A DNA stretch of 64,000 nucleotides from the NCBI RefSeq assembly GCF_018603905.1, contig NZ_JAHFZZ010000011.1, forward strand, positions 248,001 to 312,000, in the 5' to 3' direction. The position numbers and the translations under genes were made by a program. Shown here in pieces: positions 26,010 to 34,370 of this stretch (positions within the stretch are counted from its first letter, which is position 1; the number at the start of each line of letters is the position of its first letter). Source of the stretch: Nonomuraea sp. NEAU-A123. Lineage in GTDB: Bacteria > Actinomycetota > Actinomycetes > Streptosporangiales > Streptosporangiaceae. The notes under the pieces were generated by a model. That model saw only the letters and a program-made list of their open reading frames with translations. It was not told the DNA's origin and ran no database searches.

Positions 26010-26033
26010 CCCCCTCGAACGGAGACCTCCGCA

Positions 26034-27029
26034 ATGCTGCTCGATCCCGGCATGGACCTGACCCTGCGTCCCATGCGCTATCCGGACTTCTATGAGCGCT
26101 ACCGCGCCGCCATCCGCAACACCTGGACCGTCGAGGAGGTGGACCTGCACTCCGACCTCGCCGACCTGGCCAAGATGACGCCGCAGGAGCGCCACCTGAT
26201 CCACCGGCTGGTCGCCTTCTTCGCCACCGGCGACTCCATCGTGGCCAACAACCTCGTGCTCAACCTCTATCAGCACGTCAACGCTCCCGAAGCCCGCCTG
26301 TATCTCAGCAGGCAGCTGTTCGAGGAGGCCGTGCACGTGCAGTTCTACCTGACGCTGCTCGACACGTACCTGCCCGACCTGGAGGAGCGGGTCAAGGCGT
26401 TCGGCGCCGTCGAGCACATTCCGTCCATCAGGGACAAGGCGGAGTTCTGCTTCCAGTGGATCGACTCGATCAACGGGCTCCGGCGGCTGGAGACCGCGGA
26501 CGAGCGGCGGCAGTTCCTGCTCAACCTGATCTGCTTCGCCGCCTGCATCGAGGGGCTCTTCTTTTACGGCGCGTTCGCCTACGTATACTGGTTCCGGTCG
26601 AGGGGCCTGCTCAGCGGGCTGGCCACCGGCACCAACTGGGTTTTCCGCGACGAGTCCATGCACATGGAGTTCGCTTTCAGCGTGGTCGACACCGTGCGGG
26701 CCGAGGAGCCCGAGTTGTTCGATGACAAGCTGGGGGAGCAGGTCATCCGCATGATAGAGGAGGCCGTCGCCGCCGAGCTGGCCTTCGCCCGCGACCTGTG
26801 CGGCGATGGCATGCCCGGCATGAGCGTCGAGCAGATGCGCGAATACCTCCAATACGTCGCCGATCAGCGGCTGGCCCGGCTCGGGCTGCCCCAGAGGTAC
26901 GGCACGGCCAACCCGTTCGGTTTCATGGAACTGCAGGACGTGCAGGAGCTGGCCAACTTCTTCGAACGGCGGGTGTCCGCATACCAAGTGGCTGTTGAGG
27001 GCAATGTGACCTTTGATGAGGCTTTCTAA
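26034..27029 (+). CDS. nrdB: class I ribonucleoside-diphosphate reductase, small (radical) subunit
   Basis: 331 residues. Di-metal ligands and radical site line up with the E. coli R2 spacing: Asp67 (ATGDSIV), Glu98 and His101 (FEEAVHVQFY) and Tyr105 as the likely tyrosyl radical. The second ligand set follows in AACIEGLFF and RDESMHMEF. The C-terminal tail NVTFDEAF is the NrdA-binding peptide. It lies 24 bases after nrdA, with GGAGACC as its ribosome binding site. Unlike Streptomyces nrdABS, no nrdS-like regulator follows; an MscS channel comes next. Confidence 0.97.
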   Translation: MLLDPGMDLTLRPMRYPDFYERYRAAIRNTWTVEEVDLHSDLADLAKMTPQERHLIHRLVAFFATGDSIVANNLVLNLYQHVNAPEARLYLSRQLFEEAVHVQFYLTLLDTYLPDLEERVKAFGAVEHIPSIRDKAEFCFQWIDSINGLRRLETADERRQFLLNLICFAACIEGLFFYGAFAYVYWFRSRGLLSGLATGTNWVFRDESMHMEFAFSVVDTVRAEEPELFDDKLGEQVIRMIEEAVAAELAFARDLCGDGMPGMSVEQMREYLQYVADQRLARLGLPQRYGTANPFGFMELQDVQELANFFERRVSAYQVAVEGNVTFDEAF

Positions 27030-27041
27030 GACATTGGGGGC

Positions 27042-28127
27042 ATGAACGTGCAGTCGCCGACCGACTGGCTCATCCTCGCCATTTCAGTGGCGGGCGCCAT
27101 TCTCGTGGTGGAGGTGGTCAGGCGGCTGCTGGTCAGGGTGGGCCGAAAATGGCGGCTCGCCCGGCACCTGGTGGAGCACTGCACCTGGCCGGCGTACGCG
27201 GTGGGGGTCGTGGTGGCGGCCAACCTGGTGTTCTCGCCGGGGATGCTCGGCGAGGCCGTCCGCCAACGCGAGCTCGGCGGCACGGTCGACCGGGTGCTCG
27301 GCCTGGTCACCATCGCCTGCGTCACCTGGCTGATCGTCCAGGCCAACTACGCCCTCACCGACGTCGTCCTGGACCGGCTGGTCCTCGTCCAAGGAGAGCG
27401 CAACCGCCGGGCACGGCGGATCATGACCCAGATCGGGCTGGTCCGCCGCGTCGCCGCCGTGACCATCGTCGTGCTGGCGGTCGGCGCCATGCTCTTCTCC
27501 TTCCCGCAGGTCCGGGCGCTGGGCGCCGGGCTGCTCGCCTCGGCGGGCATCGCGGGCGCCATCGTCGGCATCGCCGCCCAGCCGACCATCGGCAACATGC
27601 TGGCCGGGCTCCAGCTCGCCTTCAGCGACGCACTCCGTCTCGACGACGTGGTCGTGGTCAACGACGAGTGGGGCAGGATCGAGGAGCTCACGCTCACCTA
27701 CGTCGTGGTGCGCCTGTGGGACGAGCGCCGCATGGTCCTGCCCGTCTCCTACTTCACCCAGAACCCGTTCGAGAACTGGACCAGGCACGGCAGCCGGGTC
27801 CTCGCCGTGGTGTTCCTGCGCGTCGACTGGTCGGTGCCGGTCGACAAGCTGCGCGAGGAGCTCTACCGCTACATCCAGGAAAACCCGCTGTGGGACCAGA
27901 AGGACTGGACGCTCCAGGTCACCGACGTGCTGCCGAACGGGCTGGTCGAGCTGCGGGCGCTGATGAGCGCCGCCGACTCGCCCTCCGCCTGGGACCTCAA
28001 GTGCGACGTACGCGAACATCTCGTGACGTACGTGAGAGAGAACTTCCCCGAGGCTCTGCCCCGCTTCCGCATCGAGACGCCGGAGACCCGCGCCGGGGTG
28101 CCGTGGACCGGCGCCAAGCCGTTCTGA
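27042..28127 (+). CDS. MscS-family mechanosensitive ion channel
   Basis: 361 residues with four or five transmembrane helices. The pore-lining TM3 region (ALGAGLLASAGIAGAIVGIA, about residues 163-182) and the following AAQPTIGNMLAGLQLAFSDA are the family hallmark. The cytoplasmic beta domain has VVVNDEWGRIEELTLTYVVV and NPFENWTR. These proteins release solutes under hypo-osmotic stress. It starts 12 bases after nrdB and may be co-transcribed with it, though no functional link is known. Confidence 0.92.
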   Translation: MNVQSPTDWLILAISVAGAILVVEVVRRLLVRVGRKWRLARHLVEHCTWPAYAVGVVVAANLVFSPGMLGEAVRQRELGGTVDRVLGLVTIACVTWLIVQANYALTDVVLDRLVLVQGERNRRARRIMTQIGLVRRVAAVTIVVLAVGAMLFSFPQVRALGAGLLASAGIAGAIVGIAAQPTIGNMLAGLQLAFSDALRLDDVVVVNDEWGRIEELTLTYVVVRLWDERRMVLPVSYFTQNPFENWTRHGSRVLAVVFLRVDWSVPVDKLREELYRYIQENPLWDQKDWTLQVTDVLPNGLVELRALMSAADSPSAWDLKCDVREHLVTYVRENFPEALPRFRIETPETRAGVPWTGAKPF

Positions 28128-28153
28128 GGACCGGCGCCGTGTGGGCCTGAGGC

Positions 28154-29029
28154 TCAGCGCCGGTTCGCCAGCAGCACTCCGGCGCCGCCGACCACCAGGC
28201 CCGCGACCGCCAGCGGGTGCAGCGACTGCCCGACGAACAGCCACGCCATCACCGCGGTGACCGACGGGGTGAGGAAGAACATCGTGCTCACCCGGCTCGC
28301 GGGCGCGTTCTTCAGCATGGTGTTGAGCAGCAGGAACGCGCCGATCGAGTTGACCAGCACCAGCCAGCCCACGGCGCCGGAGAACGCGCCCCAGTCCGTC
28401 ACCCGCGGCGTCTCGAACACCAGCGAGGCCAGCCCCACCAGCGGCGCGCTGACGAGGAACTGCGTCGCGGTGCCCGTCCGCACGTCCATGTCCCCGGCGA
28501 ACCGCTTCTGGTAAACCGTGCCCAGGCTCAACGCCAGCAGCCCGACCACACAGAACGCCACCCCGGCCAAGGAGAAGCTCAACCGATCCGCCACCGCCAG
28601 CCCCACCCCGGCCGCGCCGAGCCCGAAGCCCAGCCACTGGCGCGGGCTCACCCGCTCGCCCAGCAGCCGCCCCGCCACCAGCGCGATCAGCACCGGGTTC
28701 AGGCCCTGCACCAGCGCCACCACCGCGGCGGGCACGTGCAGGCCGATCGCCGAGTAGAACGCGCTGAACTGCACCGCCTGGACCAAGATCCCGGACCCCA
28801 CCACGTGCGCCAGCCGCCGCCCACGCGGCCACGGCGCCCGTACGGCCAGCGCGAACCCGCCCAGCAACAGTCCCGCCAGCGCGAACCTGGCGAACGTCAG
28901 CAGCAGCGGCGGCGCCGACCCGACGCCGATCACCCCCGCGATGAAGGCGCTGCTCCACATCACCACGAACAGGGGCGGCATCACCGCCGACGACGTCTTG
29001 TCCCTGGTCTCCATCACGCTGATCGCCAC
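28154..29029 (-). CDS. EamA/DMT-family transporter
   Basis: 291 residues with ten hydrophobic helices in two repeated EamA halves (VMWSSAFIAGVIGVGSAPPL in the first, VLVNSIGAFLLLNTMLKNAP in the second). The family mostly exports amino acids or other small metabolites; the substrate is unknown here. It is divergent from a CGNR zinc-finger regulator, with repeated ATAACC/GGTTAT elements between, suggesting direct control. It is convergent with the MscS gene. Confidence 0.92.
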   Translation of the reverse strand: MAISVMETRDKTSSAVMPPLFVVMWSSAFIAGVIGVGSAPPLLLTFARFALAGLLLGGFALAVRAPWPRGRRLAHVVGSGILVQAVQFSAFYSAIGLHVPAAVVALVQGLNPVLIALVAGRLLGERVSPRQWLGFGLGAAGVGLAVADRLSFSLAGVAFCVVGLLALSLGTVYQKRFAGDMDVRTGTATQFLVSAPLVGLASLVFETPRVTDWGAFSGAVGWLVLVNSIGAFLLLNTMLKNAPASRVSTMFFLTPSVTAVMAWLFVGQSLHPLAVAGLVVGGAGVLLANRR

Positions 29030-29041
29030 GGCGAAGCCTCC

Positions 29042-29103
29042 ATAACCCCTTAAAATGGTTATTTCACTGTTCCGTGCTTCGCATAACCTGTCAACGTGGT
29101 TAC
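29042..29103. promoter_or_regulatory. two ATAACC...GGTTAT/C inverted repeats, probable CGNR-regulator operators
   Basis: ATAACC at 29042 with GGTTAT at 29058 (10-base spacer), and ATAACC at 29083 with GGTTAC at 29098 (9-base spacer). They fill the 80-base gap between the EamA gene and the GTG at 29113 of the CGNR regulator. Confidence 0.7.
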
Positions 29104-29112
29104 TATGAGAGT

Positions 29113-29664
29113 GTGACGGGTTTCACCTTCATCAGCGGCAATCTGGGCCTCGACCTGGCGGGCACCGTGCAGCACCGCCGCTCGGACCGGACCGACCTGC
29201 TGCGCGATCCGGCGGAGCTGGCGCGGTGGACGGTCGAGGCAGGCATCCTCGACGTACCGCCCGCGGTCGGCGACGCCGAGCTCGCGGCGGGGAAGACGGT
29301 GCGGGAGGCCATCTACCGGCTGGCCACCGGGGTGGTGCCGGGCGGGGCTCTGCCGTCGGAGGAGGATCGCCGGCTGGTCAACCGGATCGCCGCCGGGCCG
29401 CCCGCGTCCGTGCGGTTGAACGGCGCCGGGCGGGTCGAGCGTGACGGGGATCTCGACGCCGCCCTCTCGACGGTGGCCAGGGAGGCGGTCCAGTTGCTCG
29501 GCGGGCCGCGGGCCGTACAGATCAAGGAATGCGGGGGAGAGGTGTGCACCCGCCTGTACGTCGACGCCTCGCGCGGGTCGTCGCGGCGCTGGTGCGACAT
29601 GCACGAGTGCGGCAACCGCGCCAAGGCGGCAGGCTTCCGCGCCCGCCGGCGCGCACCGCTTTAA
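29113..29664 (+). CDS. CGNR zinc-finger (ABATE-type) transcriptional regulator
   Basis: 183 residues from the GTG at 29113, reading MTGFTFISGNLGLDLAGTVQ. The frame is open 13 codons upstream, but that part overlaps the operators. The C-terminal zinc finger is complete: IKECGGEVCTRLYVD followed by RWCDMHECGNRAKA. The N-terminal ABATE domain presumably binds a ligand. It is divergent from the EamA exporter, which it probably controls. Confidence 0.88.
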   Translation: MTGFTFISGNLGLDLAGTVQHRRSDRTDLLRDPAELARWTVEAGILDVPPAVGDAELAAGKTVREAIYRLATGVVPGGALPSEEDRRLVNRIAAGPPASVRLNGAGRVERDGDLDAALSTVAREAVQLLGGPRAVQIKECGGEVCTRLYVDASRGSSRRWCDMHECGNRAKAAGFRARRRAPL

Positions 29665-29676
29665 GGGGCCGGTCCG

Positions 29677-30489
29677 TCAGCGGCGTCTGAGGCGCCACGC
29701 GGTGACGGCGGTCACCGTCAGCGCGGCGATCCCGACGACGAGCAGGTCGGGCAGTACGTCCTGGACGGACGCCGCGAGCTCCTCCAGCCGGGCTTCCCAG
29801 GAGTCGGGGATCGGCAGGGCCAGCCCGCGGGTGCCGTCGGAGAGCAGGAACAGCACCCCGAGCCCGCCGAAGACCAGTCCGGACAGCAGCGAGGTGGTGT
29901 GCAGCCGCAGCCGCCCCAGCCGTAACCCGCGACCGCGCAGCCAGCGCCGCCCGCCCAGGTCGTAGCGCTGCCACAGGCCCGCGAGCAGCAGCAGCGGGGC
30001 CGCCATGCCCGCCGCGTAGACGGCCAGCAGCACCGCCCCGCGCAGGCCGTCACCGGAGGCCGCCGCGACCGTGAGCACCGCGCCGAGCACCGGCCCCGCG
30101 CAGAACCCCGCCAGCCCGGACACCGCCCCCAGAACCAGGACGGCCCCCGCCGAATCCCCTCGAACGTGCCCCTTCAGCCGCTCCAGCGGCCCGATCGTCC
30201 AGCCCTGACCGGCCACCTGCAGCACACCCAGCCCGATCAGCGCCCAGCCCGCGACCGTGACCAGCAGCTCCTGCCGGCCGTAGAACAGGCGGCTGACCTG
30301 CGCCGACCCCATCCCCAACGGCACCAGCACCGCGCACAGCCCCACGTAGAACAGCAGCGTCCGGCCCACCAGCCGTCGCCGACCCGGGAACGCGTAGGCG
30401 AAGAACGCCGGGATCAGCAGTGCCCCGCACGGGCTGACCAGCGAGAACAGGCCGCCCAGGAACGCGGCGGCATAGCCGATGCCGCTCAT
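29677..30489 (-). CDS. ccdA: CcdA-like thiol-disulfide transmembrane protein
   Basis: 270 residues with six or more transmembrane segments. The two membrane cysteines of the CcdA/DsbD family are present: Cys21 in LVSPCGALL and Cys130 in LAGFCAGPVL. It carries reducing power from cytoplasmic thioredoxin across the membrane. The start overlaps the stop of the upstream thioredoxin-fold gene by four bases (ATGA), so the pair is translationally coupled and likely works as a redox relay. No cytochrome c maturation genes are next to it. Confidence 0.88.
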   Translation of the reverse strand: MSGIGYAAAFLGGLFSLVSPCGALLIPAFFAYAFPGRRRLVGRTLLFYVGLCAVLVPLGMGSAQVSRLFYGRQELLVTVAGWALIGLGVLQVAGQGWTIGPLERLKGHVRGDSAGAVLVLGAVSGLAGFCAGPVLGAVLTVAAASGDGLRGAVLLAVYAAGMAAPLLLLAGLWQRYDLGGRRWLRGRGLRLGRLRLHTTSLLSGLVFGGLGVLFLLSDGTRGLALPIPDSWEARLEELAASVQDVLPDLLVVGIAALTVTAVTAWRLRRR

Positions 30490-31343
30490 CCGGCGCGGCG
30501 GGCCTTCTCGATCGCCTTCTCGAACGCGGCCAACGGCTGGGCGCCGAACAGCAGCTCACCGTTGATCAGGAACGCGGGGGTGCCGGACAGGCCGAGTTCG
30601 AGCGCGAACTCGAGGTCGCCGTCCACGACCTGCCGTACGGACTCGTCGCGCCGGTCGGCGTCGAACCTGCCCAGGTCGAGCCCGATCCGGGCGGCCACGG
30701 AGCGCAGGTTCGCGTCGGTGAGACGCGGCTGCTCGCCCGCGTAGAGGGCGTCGTGGAACTCCCAGAACCGGCCCTGCCGGGAGGCGGCGCGGGCGGCCAC
30801 GGCGGCCCGTACGGAGTCGCGGCCCCTGATCGGGTAGTCGCGCCAGAACATCCGCACGATGCCGGTGTCGAGGTAGCGGCTCTTCAGCTCGGGCTCTATC
30901 CGCTGGGCGAAGCGGCGGCAGTTGGGACACTTGAAGTCACCGAACTCGACGATCGTGACCGGCGCCTGCGCCGAGCCCTTCGACAGGTTCGCGTCGACGG
31001 GCGGCGGGGGCGGCCCCTCCCAGACCTTCACCGAACTCGTCGGCGTTGGGGAGCCGGCCGGAGTCGCCGGAGTGGGGTCGGCCGGGCTGGTCGCGTTCGC
31101 GGGGGTGGAGCCGGTTGGGGTCGCCGGAGGGGGGTCGGTCACGTTCGCGGACGCACGCGGGTTCGCGGAGGCCGTCGTGCCCGGCGCGGCAGTCTCCGCA
31201 GCGGTCGCGGCGGCTTGTTCGGGGGTTTCGCCCTGGTTCAGCGCGGCGACCGCCAGCACGGCCACCACCGCGGCCCCGGCCAGCGAGCCGAGCAGCACCC
31301 GGCGCCGCGCCACCGGAGATTCCTTGGTCACCTTCGGCATCAT
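30486..31343 (-). CDS. membrane-anchored DsbA/thioredoxin-fold disulfide protein
   Basis: 285 residues: a single N-terminal membrane anchor (VLLGSLAGAAVVAVLAVAAL), a Thr/Pro/Ala-rich linker (about residues 40-110) and a thioredoxin fold. The active site is CPNC (Cys139, Cys142 in FGDFKCPNCRRF) and the cis-proline is in LSGTPAFLING. It should oxidise or isomerise thiols of exported proteins, with the coupled CcdA as partner. The two-cysteine motif is of the DsbA/Com1 type. Confidence 0.9.
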   Translation of the reverse strand: MMPKVTKESPVARRRVLLGSLAGAAVVAVLAVAALNQGETPEQAAATAAETAAPGTTASANPRASANVTDPPPATPTGSTPANATSPADPTPATPAGSPTPTSSVKVWEGPPPPPVDANLSKGSAQAPVTIVEFGDFKCPNCRRFAQRIEPELKSRYLDTGIVRMFWRDYPIRGRDSVRAAVAARAASRQGRFWEFHDALYAGEQPRLTDANLRSVAARIGLDLGRFDADRRDESVRQVVDGDLEFALELGLSGTPAFLINGELLFGAQPLAAFEKAIEKARRAG

Positions 31344-31376
31344 CCCAGCCCGCCGCCGCCCACGCCGGTCGTTCCC

Positions 31377-31748
31377 CTATAGCTCCAGCCCCTTCATGTC
31401 GAAGATCGGCCGTACCTCCACCTCGTTGAAGGCCGCGTCGGGCACCTTGGCGGCCAGCTCCACCGCCCGCTCCATGCTGTCGCACTCGATCAGGTAGAAC
31501 CCGGCCAGATGCTCCTTGACCTCGGCGAACGGCCCATCGCTTGTCATCGTCATGCCCTCGCGTACCGCGACCCGCTTGGCCGTCGACTGGTCGGCCAGCC
31601 CCTCCGACACGATCAGCTCGCCAGAGGCGGCCAGCTCTTCGGTGAAGGACAGATGGCCGCGCCCGAACTCCATGCGCTGCTCGTCGTTCAGCGTCTCCCA
31701 GACCGCCCGGCTCGTCGGGTTGCTGTAGATCAGAATGAGGTACTTCAC
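31377..31748 (-). CDS. YCII-related domain protein
   Basis: 123 residues from the GTG at 31748, which has GGAGG 5 bases upstream; the longer open frame is not needed. It begins MKYLILIYSNPTSRAVWETL and has the DGPF motif (MTSDGPFAEVKEHLAGFYLI) typical of the YCII/DGPF group. The fold is a small ferredoxin-like domain. Many members sit near ECF sigma factors, but none is here. Function unknown. Confidence 0.88.
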   Translation of the reverse strand: MKYLILIYSNPTSRAVWETLNDEQRMEFGRGHLSFTEELAASGELIVSEGLADQSTAKRVAVREGMTMTSDGPFAEVKEHLAGFYLIECDSMERAVELAAKVPDAAFNEVEVRPIFDMKGLEL

Positions 31749-31899
31749 CGGTGGCCTCCATACGGTCTCGACGATGCCGGTAACCAATATGTCGAAGCCG
31801 CCCTCGTGCCCTCGACATCCCCCTGCGGTAAATACGTGGCATTCGCCGCGATCATCCGGCTACCGTGGAGCACGTCCACCACGACAGGAAGGCAGTGCA

Positions 31900-31959
31900 G
31901 TGACCTACGCGAAGTCCCTCGAACTGCTTCCTGAGTTCCTCGGACCGGATTCCGGGTGA
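31900..31959 (+). CDS. possible 19-residue peptide with its own terminator
   Basis: GTG start with AGGAAGG seven bases upstream, reading MTYAKSLELLPEFLGPDSG and then a stop. A strong intrinsic terminator begins 19 bases later. The whole cassette sits alone between the YCII gene (other strand) and the tRNA. It could be a leader peptide without a downstream gene, or a small free-standing peptide gene. Confidence 0.4.
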   Translation: MTYAKSLELLPEFLGPDSG

Positions 31960-31978
31960 TCCCTCGTAAAGAGACGAC

Positions 31979-32010
31979 GCCGCCCGGAAACCTGCCGAGG
32001 CGGCTTTTTT
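31979..32010 (+). terminator. intrinsic terminator with T6 tail
   Basis: GCCGCC and GGCGGC close a 14-base loop and are followed by TTTTTT. It is one of the few classical U-tailed terminators in the window, and it follows the 19-residue ORF. Confidence 0.8.
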
Positions 32011-32098
32011 CATCTCACGGACGACGGCCCATGGAACAAGGGGCCGCGGGCCTCGGTCTGGCCGACGGGAATGGCGCCCCCCAGCCGGATACAGCCCC

Positions 32099-32136
32099 AG
32101 CCCCGGGCTCGGCCCACGCCAGCCGAGCCCGGGGCT
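32099..32136. other. 15-bp perfect hairpin just before the tRNA
   Basis: AGCCCCGGGCTCGGC and GCCGAGCCCGGGGCT are separated by 8 bases and end five bases before the mature tRNA 5' end. It may be a terminator for minus- or plus-strand transcription, or a processing signal. Confidence 0.6.
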
Positions 32137-32141
32137 AACAA

Positions 32142-32215
32142 GCCGCTCTGGCCCAACTGGCAGAGGCGCCGCCCTCAGGAGGCGGAGGTTCAGGGTTCGA
32201 ATCCCTGGGGCGGCA
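32142..32215 (+). tRNA. tRNA with anticodon CAG (Leu codon) but class I (short variable loop) shape
   Basis: 74 bases with acceptor GCCGCTC/GGGCGGC, anticodon stem CCGCC/GGCGG, loop CTCAGGA (anticodon CAG) and T-arm CAGGG-TTCGAAT-CCCTG. The variable region is five bases. Normal leucine tRNAs are class II with a long variable arm, so this one has the right anticodon but the wrong shape. CCA is not encoded. A U-rich terminator follows. Confidence 0.8.
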
Positions 32216-32278
32216 CACAGAAGACCCTGAACTTTCAAGTGCTCCCTGCGCGGGACCCACTAGGGGACGCGTTGATGT

Positions 32279-32302
32279 GCCCTCTGAGCAGGGCCTTTTT
32301 TT
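32279..32302 (+). terminator. intrinsic terminator downstream of the tRNA
   Basis: GCCCT-CTGAGC-AGGGC followed by C and seven Ts. Confidence 0.75.
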
Positions 32303-32394
32303 GCAGGTCAGAGGTCAGTTCCGAGTCGGCAGGCGAAGACCGAGGCGGTCTGTCGGCTTCCGCAGCGGCGGTCTGGGGGGACTGTACGGTTTTC

Positions 32395-32431
32395 GGCTCT
32401 GGCCCGTAATCGGTGGTGGCGCTGAGTGATC
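32395..32431 (+). repeat. left terminal inverted repeat of the IS
   Basis: Starts GGCTCTGGCCCGTAATCGGT and ends GCGCTGAGTGATC. It is the reverse complement of 33856-33892 with one mismatch. Confidence 0.9.
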
Positions 32432-32448
32432 ACCTGCCAGGCTAGCCC

Positions 32449-33854
32449 GTGCTGAAGATCGACGATCTTATGGGTGTGGCGTTTGCGGGTCTGTCTGCCC
32501 TGGTCATCGAAGGAGTGAAGGACGAGGACGACCTCATTCCTGTCATGGCCCGTACTCGCGGTGCACCGATACCGTGCCCGGTGTGCGGGACGCTGACCGG
32601 TCGGGTGCACGGCTACTACAGCCGGACGGTGGCCGATGTCCTGGTCGATGGGCGGCGGGTGGTGGTGTCGGTACAGGTACGGCGTCTGCTCTGCCCGGCG
32701 TGGGGATGCTCTCGGCAGACGTTTCGTGAGCAGGTGCCCGGGCTGCTCGAGCGCTACCAGCGTCGAACCAGCAGGCTCACCGGCCAACAGGGGGCAGTGG
32801 TCAAAGAGCTGGCCGACCGGGCGGGGGCTCGGCTCTCGGTGGTCCTGGCCGTCGCGGTCTCAAGGTCCACGGCACTGCGCTTGCTCATGCGGCTACCGCT
32901 GCCAGCGTTATGAGTCCCGCGAGTGCTGGGTGTCGATGACTTCGCTCTCAAGCGCCGCCACCGGTATGCCACCATCCTCACCGACGCCGAGACTGGCGAG
33001 CGGATCGACGTCCTGGAGGCCTGGCTGCGATCCCACCCTGGGGTCGAGATCGTCTGCCGCGACGGGTCGGGCGCCTACGGCGAGGCGGTTCGACGTGCCC
33101 TGCCGGATGCTGTGCAGGTCGGCGACCGATGGCACCTGGGGGCGGATCCTCTGTGACAAGGTCCTCGCTGAGGTTCGTTCCCACAGCGCCTGCTGGGCCA
33201 CGGTCAACCCGCCCCGGCCCGCCGGCGTGCGCGAACAGAGCACCCGCGAGCGTTGGCAGCAGATCCACGACCTGCTCAATAAGGGTGTCGGCCTCATGGA
33301 GTGCGCCCGCCGCCTGAACTTGTCCCTCAACACCGTCAAGCGCTACGCCCGCACCCGCGAACCCGAGGCCTTACGCCGCGCTCCGCGCTTCCGGCCCCAG
33401 CGGCCCGTCATCACCCCACGCCGCCTGGCCCGTCTCCTGCTCGCCCATCCCGACCGGCTGCGCGAAAGCGACACCCAACTGGTGCAGGACCTCACGGCCG
33501 CCTGCCCCGAACTGGCCGAACTCGCCCGCCATGTCCGCGACTTCGCCGAACTCCTCACCCCAACTGCAGGCAACGACACCAAGCTCACCACCTCGATCAC
33601 CACCGTCCGAGCCGCTGACCTGCCCCACCTGCACGGCTTCGCCAACGGCCTCGAACTCGACCGCGACGCCGTGAACGCCGCCCTCACCCTTCAGCACCAC
33701 CGCGCTCACCACTGCCCCTCAAGTACGTGACAAGACCGAAGGGGACATGATCACCCCCAACGGCTGATTCCACGTAACTTGTAAGAGGATCATGCGGCAG
33801 ATGCACGGCCGCGCCGGGTTCGACCTCCTGCGCCACCGCATCCTGCTGCAATGA
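32449..33854 (+). pseudogene. ISL3-family transposase, broken by a stop and frameshifts
   Basis: The N-terminal zinc-finger part (PCPVCGTLTGRVHGYY, then LLCPAWGCSRQTF) is followed by an in-frame TGA at 32911-32913. The DDE core then resumes (RVLGVDDFALKRRHRYATIL, RDGSGAYGEAVRRALP, VGDRWHL). A frameshift near 33143 moves the frame to LCDKVLAEVRSHSACW and GVGLMECARRLNLSLNTVKR. A further shift and a stop precede the C-terminal RIMRQMHGRAGFDLLRHRIL at about 33790-33851. With at least three lesions it cannot make an intact transposase, although the inverted repeats could still be moved by a related enzyme. Confidence 0.9.
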
Positions 33855-33855
33855 A

Positions 33856-33892
33856 GATCACTCAGCGCCCCCACCGATTACGGGCCAGAGCC
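33856..33892 (-). repeat. right terminal inverted repeat of the IS
   Basis: Starts GATCACTCAGCGCCCC and ends ATTACGGGCCAGAGCC. It is the partner of 32395-32431. Confidence 0.9.
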
Positions 33893-34370
33893 ATTTACTG
33901 GACACTCTCCTGAGGAGGGCGTTCCCGATATCTATTCTCCGTAATTTTACAGTCAAAGCCAAAACTCGATTGGGTGAGAGCAGGCCGGGCGGTGCCAAAC
34001 CAGCCTTAGCAGGTTATGCGCCATCTTGGGCGACGCCTGTAGGGTTTGCGCAGTGTCGCCCGGTATCGCCTCGTTGAGATTGACCTGCCAGGCGTGATGA
34101 TGCCTATCGAGAACCTGACTGGGAGGCGAAGCAAGTGAAGTGTCGGCCAGCATGCCATAGGAGTTTCGCCTGATCAGAAGCGTCGGATCCTTGACAGTGA
34201 GGCTCTTGGGGTCTGACTGGAGGGGAACTTGGCCTAGGGGGCAGCGGAGGGGTTCTACGATGCTCTATGAGACTCATGAGCCTCTTGGCGGCTAGTGTTG
34301 CTAAGGGGCCGGAACTTCTTGAGGGTCTGTGCCCGGGCCCTCGCTTGAATGAACGGAGCGTCCGAGCACC
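33893..34370. other. intergenic region between the IS and the OLD-type gene
   Basis: About 480 bases, less GC-rich than the chromosome average. A TTGACA-like hexamer occurs near 34191, but no convincing -10 was found. No recognisable gene; a short minus-strand frame at 33953-34153 has no family features. Confidence 0.5.

Larger units (their letters stand above)
32395..33892 (+). mobile_element. degenerate insertion sequence, ISL3-like
   Basis: About 1.5 kb bounded by 37-base inverted repeats that match at 36 positions and begin GGCTCTGGCCCGTAAT. Inside is one broken transposase of ISL3 type. No 8-base target duplication is visible at the outer edges (CGGTTTTC on the left, ATTTACTG on the right), so the flanks have changed or the element moved atypically. 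Confidence 0.85.

Noticed and set aside
23592..26987. A 1131-codon open frame antisense to nrdAB
   Set aside because: Same GC artefact; the sense strand carries every ribonucleotide reductase active-site residue.
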